A stretch of DNA of 64,000 nucleotides from a virus. The stretch is taken from the IMG/VR virus record IMGVR_UViG_3300042691_033065, positions 57,001 through 121,000 of that record. One strand, 5' to 3'. The notes under the pieces were generated by a model. The model saw only the letters and a program-made list of their open reading frames with translations. It did not search any database and was not told the origin of the DNA. This document shows positions 46,573 through 56,588 of this stretch, piece after piece. The position numbers and the translations under genes were made by a program. Numbering within the stretch: position 1 is the first letter of the stretch; every line of letters begins with the position of its first letter.

Positions 46573-48945
46573 TTAACTTTCTTTTCTTAACGACCCGTCG
46601 TAATGCTCAAACCTGTTATGTTCTGTTGGGCTAGCCAATAATAAAGCCGGCCTGAGTTTACCCTTTTTCAATTCTTGGTACATATAACTCATCCATGTTT
46701 GTTCATACGGATGAGCCCACTTATCGGTGAGGAACATTTTCTTATTACCGTCTCTTGATACTATTTGAGGCCAATTACAATAATATACTTCACCTGTTAC
46801 ATATGGTACACCGTCATATGATTTTACATTATCGTATTGCGCTCTTGGAGCATTTGGGTCGGTACCCATTTGAGGTAATTTTGAATAATGAGGCCAATAT
46901 TGCTCTCTTACATTTTGAGGTACATTATACCAAGACCATTGAGTTGAATTATCTCCGTAAAATTCCGAAAAATTAAATTTCAAGAAGTCAAAATTTTCCT
47001 TATTTATAATTCTCAATGTTTTCTCGTATAAACTCTTCAATTGTCTAGGGAAACCATTCCTACATGTACTTTCGTTTCCTGTGTAGAAAAACATATCATC
47101 CTCGAAGAATAGATAGTAATCATATCCAGTTGCTTCAAAGTGTTCGGCGATAAACTGACGACCTCCACAAATTCCTAAGTTTTCTTTCTTGATATGCTCA
47201 AAATTATATCTCTCACAAAGTTCAGTATATCTTTCGAACGTAGAACTATCTGTAGAGTTGTCAATCAAGAATTTCATTGGTTTATGTATGAAGTCCGCGT
47301 CATACAATAACATCGAGTCAATCAAAGTTTCAAATTGTTTCGGACTATTAAAAGTTAAAACATATAGAGCGGTTTTACTTACGTCCAAATCACTCAACTG
47401 ATTAACTTTTTCAGATTTTACTTTTATTTCAGAATTTTTTAATTCCTCAAAAAATTTACCCATCAATCCACTTTCGTCGATTTCGGAAAAACCAACCAAT
47501 TCGGGATATTTGTAAACTAAAATTGTAAATAAACTCTCCTCAGTACCCATGAAACCTCTATCTAAAGTCTCATTCAATAAACTATAATAGATTGCGTTTA
47601 TTTGACCGATTGTATCTTTTTTACCACCAAAGAAACCAGCTCTTGCAACTTTATTAACTTTAGCTCCATCACAATATTTTTTCATTTCTTCATAATCGAA
47701 ACCATGAATTTCTGAATTTGCTTCATATGGAAAACAAACAAAATGAAAATCTTTAATTAAATCAGGAAGTTTTTTTATTACTTTATCGTGTGTAAAATAA
47801 CCGGCGTGTACAGTATTAGTTAAACCCGCATCAATCCAAAATAGATAATCTGAATTAAATTTATCTAATATTTTTGCATCATTGAGTAAGAAGACTTTAG
47901 ACATTACTAAAGGATTATACATCTCTAATTTAGCTTGAGTTGATTCGGTAAGCCACCCTACCTGATTATACCATTTTGGGTTGGTTCTTATCTTTTGAAT
48001 TTTTTCAAAATAATCGTTTCTTTTAAACCAACTTAAATCCCTAACTATGAATTGTGTATTTTTTTGTGTTCTATGTTCGAAAACTATTTTTTGTAATTCA
48101 ATATCACCAAAGACAATCATGTTATCTTCAGTCTTTAAAAGCTGTACAAATTTTTCGATATAATGCTCAAAACTTCTAGACCATCCATTTTCAAGATTTT
48201 CTCTACCAATCTCCCAAAGACCTGTAACCAAAGTTACGATTTTATTTGATGTATAATTTTCAACAGGTTGTTCAGTTTCAATCACAACTTCTTCAGGAGT
48301 GGCGGCAACTTCTTCAATTCTCTCTCCTGTTTTAATCATCATACCAACCTGCTCACATATTTCAACAACGTTATATTTCAAACCTCTTTCAGATAAAAAG
48401 TCTCTTACCGCAGCATCAACACCAGGTAAATCAGCTCTCATAAAATCATGAAAGAAAATATATCCCCCATCACTTACCTTATCGTAAATTTTGGTCAAAC
48501 TATCATAAATTGAGTTATAAAAATCACCGTCTAAAAAGGCGAAAGATATTTTTTCAGGAATTTTGTAATCAGGAATATCCTTGAACCAATCCTTATGAAT
48601 TATAGGAAGAGGAAGATTATTATTTTTAAAGTTACCAATTAAAACTTCTTCGGTAGTTTTAAGAGTACCTGGTTGCCATCCTGATGACTCTTCCCATTTT
48701 GTAAGTTCAGGTAACCCATCAAATGAGTCATATACGAATAATTTTTTTGTTGAATTATATTCTACAAGAGTTTTCATCAAATATTTTGATGACTCTCCTA
48801 CATAACATCCTAATTCTACTACGTCACCTTCGACATTTTTCTCAATGATGTCTATCAAATTAGTGACTAAACACCCAACTTGTTCTCTGTTTATAATAAT
48901 TGGGTCAACTTGATTGTTGTGAAAATTTAATATTGTTTCTAACAT
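46573..48945 (-). CDS. Trifunctional TylF methyltransferase / HtrL-YibB / GT2-like protein
   Basis: The 790-residue protein has three parts. Residues 1-205 form a TylF/macrocin O-methyltransferase: VVELGCYVGESS (SAM loop), LDGDFYNSIYDSLTKIYD and GGYIFFHDF (metal site). Residues about 234-510 form an HtrL/YibB-type domain: IVTLVTGLWEIGRE, SDYLFWIDAGLTNTVH and a GFFGG motif. The last part, from about 515, is GT2-like: YVLTFNSPKQFETLIDSM, then ENLGICGGRQFIAEHF and FFEDDMFFY with the metal-binding acidic patch. GT2 enzymes transfer sugars from nucleotide donors. The context suggests sugar transfer and methylation on the fibres, though an LPS-modifying role is also open. The gene starts four bases after the previous GT gene. 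Confidence 0.8.
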   Translation of the reverse strand: MLETILNFHNNQVDPIIINREQVGCLVTNLIDIIEKNVEGDVVELGCYVGESSKYLMKTLVEYNSTKKLFVYDSFDGLPELTKWEESSGWQPGTLKTTEEVLIGNFKNNNLPLPIIHKDWFKDIPDYKIPEKISFAFLDGDFYNSIYDSLTKIYDKVSDGGYIFFHDFMRADLPGVDAAVRDFLSERGLKYNVVEICEQVGMMIKTGERIEEVAATPEEVVIETEQPVENYTSNKIVTLVTGLWEIGRENLENGWSRSFEHYIEKFVQLLKTEDNMIVFGDIELQKIVFEHRTQKNTQFIVRDLSWFKRNDYFEKIQKIRTNPKWYNQVGWLTESTQAKLEMYNPLVMSKVFLLNDAKILDKFNSDYLFWIDAGLTNTVHAGYFTHDKVIKKLPDLIKDFHFVCFPYEANSEIHGFDYEEMKKYCDGAKVNKVARAGFFGGKKDTIGQINAIYYSLLNETLDRGFMGTEESLFTILVYKYPELVGFSEIDESGLMGKFFEELKNSEIKVKSEKVNQLSDLDVSKTALYVLTFNSPKQFETLIDSMLLYDADFIHKPMKFLIDNSTDSSTFERYTELCERYNFEHIKKENLGICGGRQFIAEHFEATGYDYYLFFEDDMFFYTGNESTCRNGFPRQLKSLYEKTLRIINKENFDFLKFNFSEFYGDNSTQWSWYNVPQNVREQYWPHYSKLPQMGTDPNAPRAQYDNVKSYDGVPYVTGEVYYCNWPQIVSRDGNKKMFLTDKWAHPYEQTWMSYMYQELKKGKLRPALLLASPTEHNRFEHYDGSLRKES

Positions 48946-48949
48946 ATTT

Positions 48950-50326
48950 TTACCAAATGTTTATTTTATTTTCTTCTACGCTGAAAGGATTACCATGACC
49001 TTTCTCTATTCTAAATGTAACCTTTCCATTATCAGGTACATAATTTTGTACAAAATTCAAATTATTACCTATCGCATGGCTCATTGTCCATCCCAAAGAT
49101 TGTACCCCCCATCTTGTAGAGTCCGCTTGCATTGGTTCTCGATTTTCAATGATAAGTCTATCATAAATTCTACTTATAAAACCAACATACATTTCTAACC
49201 CTTGCATACTTTTAACTTCATATATTTGGTCAAAATATTCGGTTTTATGTTTCTTAAATTCTTCAAAAATATTATTCACCTTTGTACTTGAGAAGAAAAC
49301 GTCAGTTGACATATTTTTGTATTCATACCAAAAGTTTCCCGCATACGCACAATCAGTTTTTTCCAATTCATCCAAAATTTGAATAATTTTATCCTCATCA
49401 AGCATCCAGCTATCGGCCGACAGTTTGACCCACAAATGAGCTCCATTGTCTTTAAGATAATCATATCCTCCTAATAATAAATCTAAATCAGCTTCGGCAT
49501 AAGGACATCCGTGTTGATGACCGTCATCACCTCTTCCATTATTTGGTTGGTATACTGTTCTAAAATGACAATTAAAATTATCATCATATCCATTATAACA
49601 AATCGCATAATTTACATCAATCTTTTTATATGACTCGATAATTTGAATTAGGTGAGGAATATAATCCTCTCTAGTGTGACAAGTAATTAACATGTTCAAC
49701 TTATGCCTGTAATTACCGTCGTATATTTTTTCAGGTACTACCTCTTCAACAACTTCTTGATTAACAACAACTGTAATATTTTCAGTTAAAGTTTCTTGAG
49801 GTTGTTCGACTTCTTTATAGGTATAAGCTTTGAATTGTTCATATGGATTTAAAAACTTGTGACCAAACTTAAAAGTAAGTTCTGAAAGTAGCATCAAGTC
49901 TCCGCATTCGTGAGCCATATTTAAATCATCAATTGACGCATCAAATTTTACTCTACCAAAAAATACCCATACGTTTTGTTCTCTTACATTAATCTTTTTA
50001 GATTCCGTACCGTCACTATATTTTTCCCAAGTTGATAAAGCAAGGCAAGTATTTCTTACCTCCTCACTCGGATTAGAATAAAACTTCAATATCTCTATTA
50101 AAAATTTTTCATCAATTAAAACGTCAGGATTACATAGTATATTAATGTCATTGGGATACACATTCATGACTTGAAAAAACTCGGCAAAAGGTGGTGTATT
50201 ATGACCTTCCCTAATAAAAAAAACATCGATTGGTAAACTTTTATGTTTATCTAAACAATAATCAACTTCTGATTGTTTTTTATTTTTTCTATAATTTTGT
50301 TTTGAGGTAAATAAATTTATATTCAT
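48950..50326 (-). CDS. Two-domain glycosyltransferase-like protein
   Basis: The 458-residue protein has an N-terminal unit (about 1-175) with VYPNDINILCNPDVLIDEKF and ALSTWEKYSDG, of the type seen in uncharacterised GT-A-like phage proteins. After a Glu/Val-rich linker comes a second unit (from about 208): LNMLITCHTREDYIPHLIQI, YNGYDDNFNCHFRTVYQPNN, DLLLGGYDYLKDNGAHLWVK and a DS... metal-site candidate (LSADSWMLDEDK). The acidic pair with the following hydrophobic strand fits a GT-A fold. Its stop overlaps the previous gene's start by four bases (50323-50326). I regard it as a glycosyltransferase with moderate confidence; donor and acceptor cannot be told. Confidence 0.6.
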   Translation of the reverse strand: MNINLFTSKQNYRKNKKQSEVDYCLDKHKSLPIDVFFIREGHNTPPFAEFFQVMNVYPNDINILCNPDVLIDEKFLIEILKFYSNPSEEVRNTCLALSTWEKYSDGTESKKINVREQNVWVFFGRVKFDASIDDLNMAHECGDLMLLSELTFKFGHKFLNPYEQFKAYTYKEVEQPQETLTENITVVVNQEVVEEVVPEKIYDGNYRHKLNMLITCHTREDYIPHLIQIIESYKKIDVNYAICYNGYDDNFNCHFRTVYQPNNGRGDDGHQHGCPYAEADLDLLLGGYDYLKDNGAHLWVKLSADSWMLDEDKIIQILDELEKTDCAYAGNFWYEYKNMSTDVFFSSTKVNNIFEEFKKHKTEYFDQIYEVKSMQGLEMYVGFISRIYDRLIIENREPMQADSTRWGVQSLGWTMSHAIGNNLNFVQNYVPDNGKVTFRIEKGHGNPFSVEENKINIW

Positions 50327-53300
50327 AAAGGATTATTTTTAATGTATTCCTCTCCGTTTATTTCTGGCTGGGACTTACTTTGTCCTTGGTATCTTTTAGA
50401 TGCGTCTGTGTGACCTACATAAGGACCTTCACCTATGTTACCGTACAAGTAGGTACCCCAGTTATCCTTGATATCTCCCCAAACATTTTCTTTTATTTGA
50501 TTTCTATAATAAGGTATCATTGTTTCCTCAACATTATGGCTTCCTTGGTGAGATGTTCCGACATGGTCATTTTTGATTATATTGTAAAACCATTCTTTCA
50601 TCTTTTCCGTTCTGAAAATTGCGGGATTATTTGACCAACGACAACTTGTAACTAAATTACATTCACCTACTCTTGATTCAAGCTCGAAAGGAGTTATTGC
50701 TCCTGTAACATCATCAGCAATCTCAAATCCTCTCATTTGATTATCGTCTTTTGAAAACCATACGGCGTTTATGAATTTGTGATTATTAAATGCCGATAAC
50801 AAGGAAGAAAAATCAATATTTGTCTTGTCAAGAAAAACCCAATCATGTTCTAATAGTAGGAAGTATGGAGTTTTAATCTTATCAATAATATAATCAATAG
50901 ATGATATTAAACCTCCGTGACTATATGATATTGATGCATTCAAGTTAGGTCTAGTGTCTCTAAAGTAAGCCGATAACTTTATTTTTTGGTCGTTTATATC
51001 AACACCGTGTTCATCATAATGAACAAATATCTTACACTTGTTTAGAACATTTGGTAAACTGTGAAGAAGATAGTTTAAATAATATATTGAGTTCTCAACA
51101 AAATGACCGGTAATTATTACAGTCAAATCTTTCTCAATAATATTATTTGTAAAATTATTACTTGGGTAGATATCATAAAGAAACTTATGATATGACCCTT
51201 TTATCCATCCGTCATAATTTACAGGTCCTGCCGGTTGGAGAGTTGAAACCAACCCAATTCCGTGATTTATTGTTAAAGGTATTGTTGTAAGTGTAACAAA
51301 TCCTTTATCATTTAATAAAGGTAACCAATCATCAATCGCGGTAACATCCCTTTTATAATTTGAATTTTTTAAAAGATATCTGTAAGCTTTCTTTTTAATC
51401 AAATACGCCCAAGCACCTGTACTTTTATTGGCAACCGCCAAATTATCGGTAATAGGAATTAGTGGTCCTTTCGGATTACAACCAAAAGTTAAAACATCCC
51501 ATTCTACGTTTTTTAAATCTTCACTAACTCTTTGTAAAACATCGTTGAATTTTTGTGGAGAACCATTAGGATAATAACACAAATCCTCAATCATAAAATC
51601 ATCTTCAGCCACAAAGATTGTTTCATAATCCTCAAGTAATGAAGTTTCAAAAACTTTTAAATGACTTTTAGTGCACGAAAAGTGTCTCCATTCATCGGTT
51701 AGTGCTGGAAAACGATTTAGACCCTCTATATCGTATTTTTTTATTTGATTAACAACAAGTCTAAGTCGGTCAGTACTACTATCTAAATTGATGAAAAATC
51801 CTCTGTCGGCAAATTTAATACCATTAATTTTAAATTCTTTTTCCTCATTAACAAAATGAATAGGTTGTTCAGGAGCTCTTAATTCAGTAATTTCAGGTTT
51901 TCTCATTTCTATATCTTCAGAAGGGACCGTGAATTCAAAATTTTTTTTTTTAGATATTACTATTACATTAACATCGTAGTTCTTATAATTAATCTCATTT
52001 TCATCGAGATAACTACAAACTTTTTCTCTATTAACTACATCTTCTATAATGTATAACCCACCATCGTGTAACTTGTGATAAAAGTTTGTTAAAGTTTTAA
52101 TTTGGAAGTTTGGGTCATGGTCACCATCATCAATGATAATATCAAAAGTGCCGTCCTCAAAAAACTCATCCGCCCTTGATTTGTCTGTAGAATCAAATAA
52201 AACAGTTTTAATTCTTTCTTCCTCAATCAAACAATCAGGTTGAATGTCAACACCATGGATTTGGCTGTTTGTAAAATAGTCTCTTAATCCCCTAAGTGAT
52301 GCTCCTGGTTCGTAACCTAAATTTCTTTCTTTCCATCCATACATACCACTTGGTACGTGACTCATTCCATCTAAAGGAGTTTTTGAGACTGTACCTACAC
52401 CGATTTCTAAAATGTTTAAATTACCATCCTTTAAAGGTTTAAATAATGACTCATAAATTAATGTATATTTGCTTTGTACTTTAGGAGAAAAGTATTTAGA
52501 CATTAAAAATGTTATAGAATTTTCGCTATGAGTACTTTGATTGGAATTCAATGTATTCGAAGATGGTATTCCAAAAATATAAGGTTCTGATTTAGTTGAC
52601 TCAACCATAATATTTTCCACATTAAATAAATCATCACTTATTTGTGGTTGGGTGTTTGGTATATTTTTTTTAATAAATAGACCATCAAATGTATCTTCTT
52701 CTACAGGAGCTAAAACTTCTTCTACATCTTCTTGAGAGTTTATATGCTGATTACCATAAGTGTATCTATCTTCAGACACATGGTCAGCATAAAACGGATA
52801 GGCTTCTGATTTTACTCTAAAACCTGATATCGGAATACTAAATGATAGATTACCATGAAAGTTACTTTCGTACCCAAATCCAAATTCTTTCTTATAACCA
52901 AATTCGGCAAACTTGTGCCAAACTTTTGTTAACTCTAATATTTTTTCAGGATTTTCCCCGATAAAAATCATGCATGGCCCGTCCATAGTATGAAGCTCTT
53001 CATCTTTAAACTCTCGATTTAAAACCTCAAAATACTTGGGGTGTAAATGAAAAACTTCTGATGTTGATTCTTTAGAGTAGTAGAAAACCGCAGCATTTGT
53101 TTTAACAGTATTAGGCTCGTGATTTCTAATTATAGTATTAACAATTTCTTCAGTATTTACATGTTTGTGAAACACAGTATCTCCATCCACATATATGATA
53201 TAATCAAAACCATCTTTAGCCGCTTGCTCAATCACAAACCTCCTCAAGTTCCAAGGGTACCTTGCGGGATATATTCCAGTAGGGTCCTCAGGAAGTAATT

Positions 53301-53526
53301 CATATTGTAAAGAATAATCATGAGAACTTCTCAATTCATTTATATCGAATATTCTAACATTTTTAATATTATCATACTTCTCTAAATCTTTAGGACGATT
53401 AGTAGAGATATAATAACTAACATCATATTCATATAATTTTCTATCCAAAAAATCTTTTAATGTGTTTCTTTGAATTCTTTTTGTATAATTTGGATAATTA
53501 ACGTCTGTCGCGAAACAAATTTTCAT
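50323..53526 (-). CDS. Four-domain glycosyltransferase and methyltransferase protein
   Basis: The 1067-residue protein has an N-terminal GT-A domain with KICFATDVNYPNYTKRIQRN and IIYVDGDTVFHK (DxD near 108). The second part (about 335-500) is a SAM methyltransferase with LNILEIGVGTVS and FDIIIDDGDHDP, followed by a GGLYIIEDV motif, like demethylmacrocin O-methyltransferases. The third (about 560-780) is GT25-like: GFFINLDSSTDRLRL and TIFVAEDDFMIED. The fourth (about 800-1000) is GT2-like: LTVIITGHFVENSIYYLNYL and FLLLEHDWVFLDK. Four enzymes in a single chain allow substrate channelling. Linkers are acidic and short. All four cores appear intact. A role in building methylated sugar chains is an inference. 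Confidence 0.8.
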   Translation of the reverse strand: MKICFATDVNYPNYTKRIQRNTLKDFLDRKLYEYDVSYYISTNRPKDLEKYDNIKNVRIFDINELRSSHDYSLQYELLPEDPTGIYPARYPWNLRRFVIEQAAKDGFDYIIYVDGDTVFHKHVNTEEIVNTIIRNHEPNTVKTNAAVFYYSKESTSEVFHLHPKYFEVLNREFKDEELHTMDGPCMIFIGENPEKILELTKVWHKFAEFGYKKEFGFGYESNFHGNLSFSIPISGFRVKSEAYPFYADHVSEDRYTYGNQHINSQEDVEEVLAPVEEDTFDGLFIKKNIPNTQPQISDDLFNVENIMVESTKSEPYIFGIPSSNTLNSNQSTHSENSITFLMSKYFSPKVQSKYTLIYESLFKPLKDGNLNILEIGVGTVSKTPLDGMSHVPSGMYGWKERNLGYEPGASLRGLRDYFTNSQIHGVDIQPDCLIEEERIKTVLFDSTDKSRADEFFEDGTFDIIIDDGDHDPNFQIKTLTNFYHKLHDGGLYIIEDVVNREKVCSYLDENEINYKNYDVNVIVISKKKNFEFTVPSEDIEMRKPEITELRAPEQPIHFVNEEKEFKINGIKFADRGFFINLDSSTDRLRLVVNQIKKYDIEGLNRFPALTDEWRHFSCTKSHLKVFETSLLEDYETIFVAEDDFMIEDLCYYPNGSPQKFNDVLQRVSEDLKNVEWDVLTFGCNPKGPLIPITDNLAVANKSTGAWAYLIKKKAYRYLLKNSNYKRDVTAIDDWLPLLNDKGFVTLTTIPLTINHGIGLVSTLQPAGPVNYDGWIKGSYHKFLYDIYPSNNFTNNIIEKDLTVIITGHFVENSIYYLNYLLHSLPNVLNKCKIFVHYDEHGVDINDQKIKLSAYFRDTRPNLNASISYSHGGLISSIDYIIDKIKTPYFLLLEHDWVFLDKTNIDFSSLLSAFNNHKFINAVWFSKDDNQMRGFEIADDVTGAITPFELESRVGECNLVTSCRWSNNPAIFRTEKMKEWFYNIIKNDHVGTSHQGSHNVEETMIPYYRNQIKENVWGDIKDNWGTYLYGNIGEGPYVGHTDASKRYQGQSKSQPEINGEEYIKNNPL

Positions 53527-53531
53527 ATATA

Positions 53532-54779
53532 TTAAAATAAATTACCGGTTATTCTTTCACACCATCCTTTTGATGTTGAGTAAGGCCATACAACCCAATA
53601 CTTTGGTTTTGTAACAGTTTGGAATTGTCTCCATACTTTACAATATCCGTCAGGGTCATTTTTCATTCTTGAAATTTCGCCGGGGTCGGCATCTAATCTA
53701 TACAATGTTTCATCGTTTTCCCCGTGGAATGCAACTACCCAAAAATCATAATCAGTTTCAGGTACTTGAGAATAACCAACATCAATACAGTGTTTGAAAA
53801 TTGATGAGAATGACTCCATATATTCCTCTTCAGTTTCAAAATTCTGTGGATTTGGTGGATAAAGTTTATCTAACGTATATTGTTGTACACCTCTCTTCTT
53901 GAAATTGATTCCAGCATATTTTTCATAATCGGCCAAAGTTCTTTCGGTACCAAAACCGTATATACCCATATCAATCATTTCCTCACCATCCATTCCGAAT
54001 AATTGACGATTCTTTTTGTGAGCATGGTTATTTTTCAGGTGCCATTCTCTGTCGTCATCCCACTGCTTGGTTCTTCCTTTACGAGTATATTCGTGCCATA
54101 CTAAAACTTTATGAGGGTGGAATAAATCATATCCGTGAGTATGTGCTCTTGCGGCGATTGATATCTCTTCTCCGTGGAAATAGTATTCAGGGTCGTGTTG
54201 CACTTCCGTACTGAATTCCCCAACGGAGAACGCAAAGTGAGCGGAATAGAAACGAGCGGTTACTGGCTTCTTCATATCTTGCCAACCCGGTAATGTTTCA
54301 GGTAAGAAGAATACCGCACCTTCGGGAATAAAACGGTCGAACACCATTCTCCATGGTTCTTGGACTCTAGCTGCCGGGTCGTTATCAGGGTCAAATGATG
54401 AAACATAGGCGGTCAGCAATGGTTTTTTGTGACCATCTTTTTGAAGTTGTTTAACCATCTTAATAAACTCATCATCCCAATTCTTTTCGAATCTCATGTG
54501 TGAGTCAATCTGCATGGTGTATTCTTCACCCTTATAAAGTTGTTGTACTTGGTGACGAGCCCAACAAACACCTTTAGAATCACTATATGGAATATCTAAA
54601 ATTCTAAATCTTTTATCCTTTCTGTATTTATCGAGATTATCGAAACCATCTTCTTCATGGAATTGTCTTGCAATACCAAATACTAAATTTTTAGGTCTTT
54701 TTGCGTTCTCTAACGCACTTTCAATAGTAGGGATAAGTTGTGGGTCCCTGTACGATGCGATTTGAATAAAAATTTTCAT
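53532..54779 (-). CDS. GT60-type polypeptide GlcNAc-transferase
   Basis: The 415-residue protein opens with KIFIQIASYRDPQLIPTIES (residues 2-21), the signature of the GlcNAc (GT60) family. It continues SKGVCWARHQVQQLYKGEEY and MQIDSHMRFEKNWDDEF, with the DxH at 92-94 as the metal site. A later FHGEEISIAARAHTHGYDLF and HEYTRKGRTKQWDDDR are also conserved. Characterised GT60 members add GlcNAc to hydroxyproline of Skp1 in Dictyostelium or to threonine in Trypanosoma cruzi mucins. The neighbouring Thr/Pro-rich fibres make a similar protein acceptor likely. It is the first gene of the sugar cluster on the minus strand. Family membership is strong; the substrate is inferred. Confidence 0.85.
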   Translation of the reverse strand: MKIFIQIASYRDPQLIPTIESALENAKRPKNLVFGIARQFHEEDGFDNLDKYRKDKRFRILDIPYSDSKGVCWARHQVQQLYKGEEYTMQIDSHMRFEKNWDDEFIKMVKQLQKDGHKKPLLTAYVSSFDPDNDPAARVQEPWRMVFDRFIPEGAVFFLPETLPGWQDMKKPVTARFYSAHFAFSVGEFSTEVQHDPEYYFHGEEISIAARAHTHGYDLFHPHKVLVWHEYTRKGRTKQWDDDREWHLKNNHAHKKNRQLFGMDGEEMIDMGIYGFGTERTLADYEKYAGINFKKRGVQQYTLDKLYPPNPQNFETEEEYMESFSSIFKHCIDVGYSQVPETDYDFWVVAFHGENDETLYRLDADPGEISRMKNDPDGYCKVWRQFQTVTKPKYWVVWPYSTSKGWCERITGNLF

Positions 54780-54839
54780 TACAATTGTTTTTATAGAAAA
54801 AATATTAATTTATGTTAGATGGTAAATAGTAGTTTTAAT

Positions 54840-55715
54840 TTACCAACAAGTTATTATTACAATACCTTGACCTCCCTTTCCACCAGTCCCTCCTGTTGTA
54901 CCTGAACCTCCTCCCCCACCACCTGAACCAGGTCCTCCTGGGCCACCATTACCGCCATTCGACGTTTCAACACCTGCACCACCACCGCCCCCCAAACTAT
55001 AAAACCCTTTTAGTCTATAAAATCCACCCTTACCATCAATACTTGTTGAAGTACCTCCAGCAATGGTTGGAATGTCTGTACCTAGCGCGGGTATTACAGA
55101 ACCTCCGTTAGCGGTCCTTGCTCCACCTCCAGCTCCACCAGACACGGGGATAAATGGTGTTAAAACTCCTAAACTTATACTATTACCTGGTGAATTAGCC
55201 GTAGGTAGACCTCCTAACGCACCAACCATACCTACAGTAAAAATAGGGTGACCTAAATTTGAATATAATGCCGCTGCCGCACTTGATATTGTTCCTGCTA
55301 ATCCGGCAGTACCTCTAGCCGCCGCGGTACCGGCTCCTCCACCTCCACCCCCATTTGCAACTAAAACATAAGTTTGGGAGGCGTTAACACTGTTGGCAAC
55401 CTCAACTATTGTTTGACCCCCACTTGTACCCGCAACTGTTGTTGCCCCTCCAGAACCTCCATTACCTACGGTTATTTCTAATACATCAGGAATAACAATG
55501 GATGGTAAATAAAGTCTTGATATACTTCCTGAACCCCCTCCTCCACCTCCGGCTTTATTGGAGCCCGAAGCGGCACTAAATCCTCCTCCACCACCTCCTC
55601 CGCCTCCTATTGCGGTTATTAAAATACTACTTACCCCCCTGGGTTTTGTCCATATACCCGAGGAATAAAAAATTTGAAAGTTATTTTTTTGAGCGAGATT
55701 ATTTACGTCTATCAT
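54840..55715 (-). CDS. Glycine-rich adhesin-like tail fibre protein (copy 1)
   Basis: The 291-residue protein has a beta N-terminal segment FYSSGIWTKPRGVSSILITA and a run of Gly (GGGGGGGGF near 36-45). A series of Gly-rich stretches follows, and it ends GGKGGQGIVIITCW. The pattern, W.KP.G then Gly runs and a closing hydrophobic strand, is that of phage tip adhesins of the T4-like gp38/S16 type, in which Gly-rich polyglycine II helices form a core and loops bind the host. It follows the glycosyltransferase genes and is one of three tandem relatives. Receptor unknown. Confidence 0.7.
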   Translation of the reverse strand: MIDVNNLAQKNNFQIFYSSGIWTKPRGVSSILITAIGGGGGGGGGFSAASGSNKAGGGGGGSGSISRLYLPSIVIPDVLEITVGNGGSGGATTVAGTSGGQTIVEVANSVNASQTYVLVANGGGGGGAGTAAARGTAGLAGTISSAAAALYSNLGHPIFTVGMVGALGGLPTANSPGNSISLGVLTPFIPVSGGAGGGARTANGGSVIPALGTDIPTIAGGTSTSIDGKGGFYRLKGFYSLGGGGGAGVETSNGGNGGPGGPGSGGGGGGSGTTGGTGGKGGQGIVIITCW

Positions 55716-55721
55716 TTGTAT

Positions 55722-56579
55722 CTACCAGCAATTTATTATTACAAGACCGTCCCCGCCTTTTCCTCCGGCTCCTCCTGTTATTCCACCTCCACCACCTCCA
55801 CCTCCACAACCAATTCCTCCGTTTCCACCTATTCCACCTGTACCATTCGCATTACCCCCACCTCCGGTTCCCCCTATTTGTATTAATGGGGCTAATGTAC
55901 TAATTTGACAATCAATTCCATTACCTCCGCCAGCAGTACCTCCTGAAAATGTAGGTACAACTCCAGCACCTACTATACTTCCACCACTAAAACTATTATT
56001 TGATGAATCCTTAAATCCTCCACCAGCACCTGGTGTTATAGGTAATGGACCTGCGGCCGGTAACGCTCCGTAAGTTACATTGGACGCAAGAAGACTAGTA
56101 CCGGCACCTCCGGTCCCTCCAGCCGCAGATAAAAACACGGAAGCCCCTGCTAAATTTGCCGATTGTAGAGTCATTGCGGCGCCACCTACTCCTCCACCTC
56201 CACCTGTTGACCCACCTGTTCCAGCACCATCAGAATAAACTAGTGTTGATAGGGTGGATGGTACTCCATCAACAGTTGTATCACCTCCGGCAATACCCGT
56301 TACTCCGGCGGCTCCACCACCACCTCCTAACCCTATAGTTATTTTTAGAGTATCCTGTACCAAATCCGCAGAAATCATTAATCTTGTTATACATCCTGAA
56401 CCTCCTCCTCCACCACCAAGAGCATTAACCCCTAAAGCCGCGGACACTCCCCCACCTCCTCCACTACCACCACCTATTGCCGTAATATATATCATTGTAA
56501 TACCTTGTGGTTTTATCCACTGACCACTTTGATAAAATATTTGAGTTCTATACGATGTATCCGGTAAATTATATGACAT
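55722..56579 (-). CDS. Glycine-rich adhesin-like tail fibre protein (copy 2)
   Basis: The 285-residue protein is a paralogue of its two neighbours: FYQSGQWIKPQGITMIYITA at the start, GGGSGGGGGVSAA, several Gly/Ala-rich segments, and the ending GGKGGDGLVIINCW. The middle part differs most from the other copies, which fits variable binding loops on a shared Gly-rich scaffold. Seven bases separate it from copy 1 and nine from copy 3, so all three are in one transcript. Function as a tip adhesin is by resemblance to gp38-like proteins. Confidence 0.7.
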   Translation of the reverse strand: MSYNLPDTSYRTQIFYQSGQWIKPQGITMIYITAIGGGSGGGGGVSAALGVNALGGGGGGSGCITRLMISADLVQDTLKITIGLGGGGGAAGVTGIAGGDTTVDGVPSTLSTLVYSDGAGTGGSTGGGGGVGGAAMTLQSANLAGASVFLSAAGGTGGAGTSLLASNVTYGALPAAGPLPITPGAGGGFKDSSNNSFSGGSIVGAGVVPTFSGGTAGGGNGIDCQISTLAPLIQIGGTGGGGNANGTGGIGGNGGIGCGGGGGGGGITGGAGGKGGDGLVIINCW

Positions 56580-56588
56580 AAAAAAATA

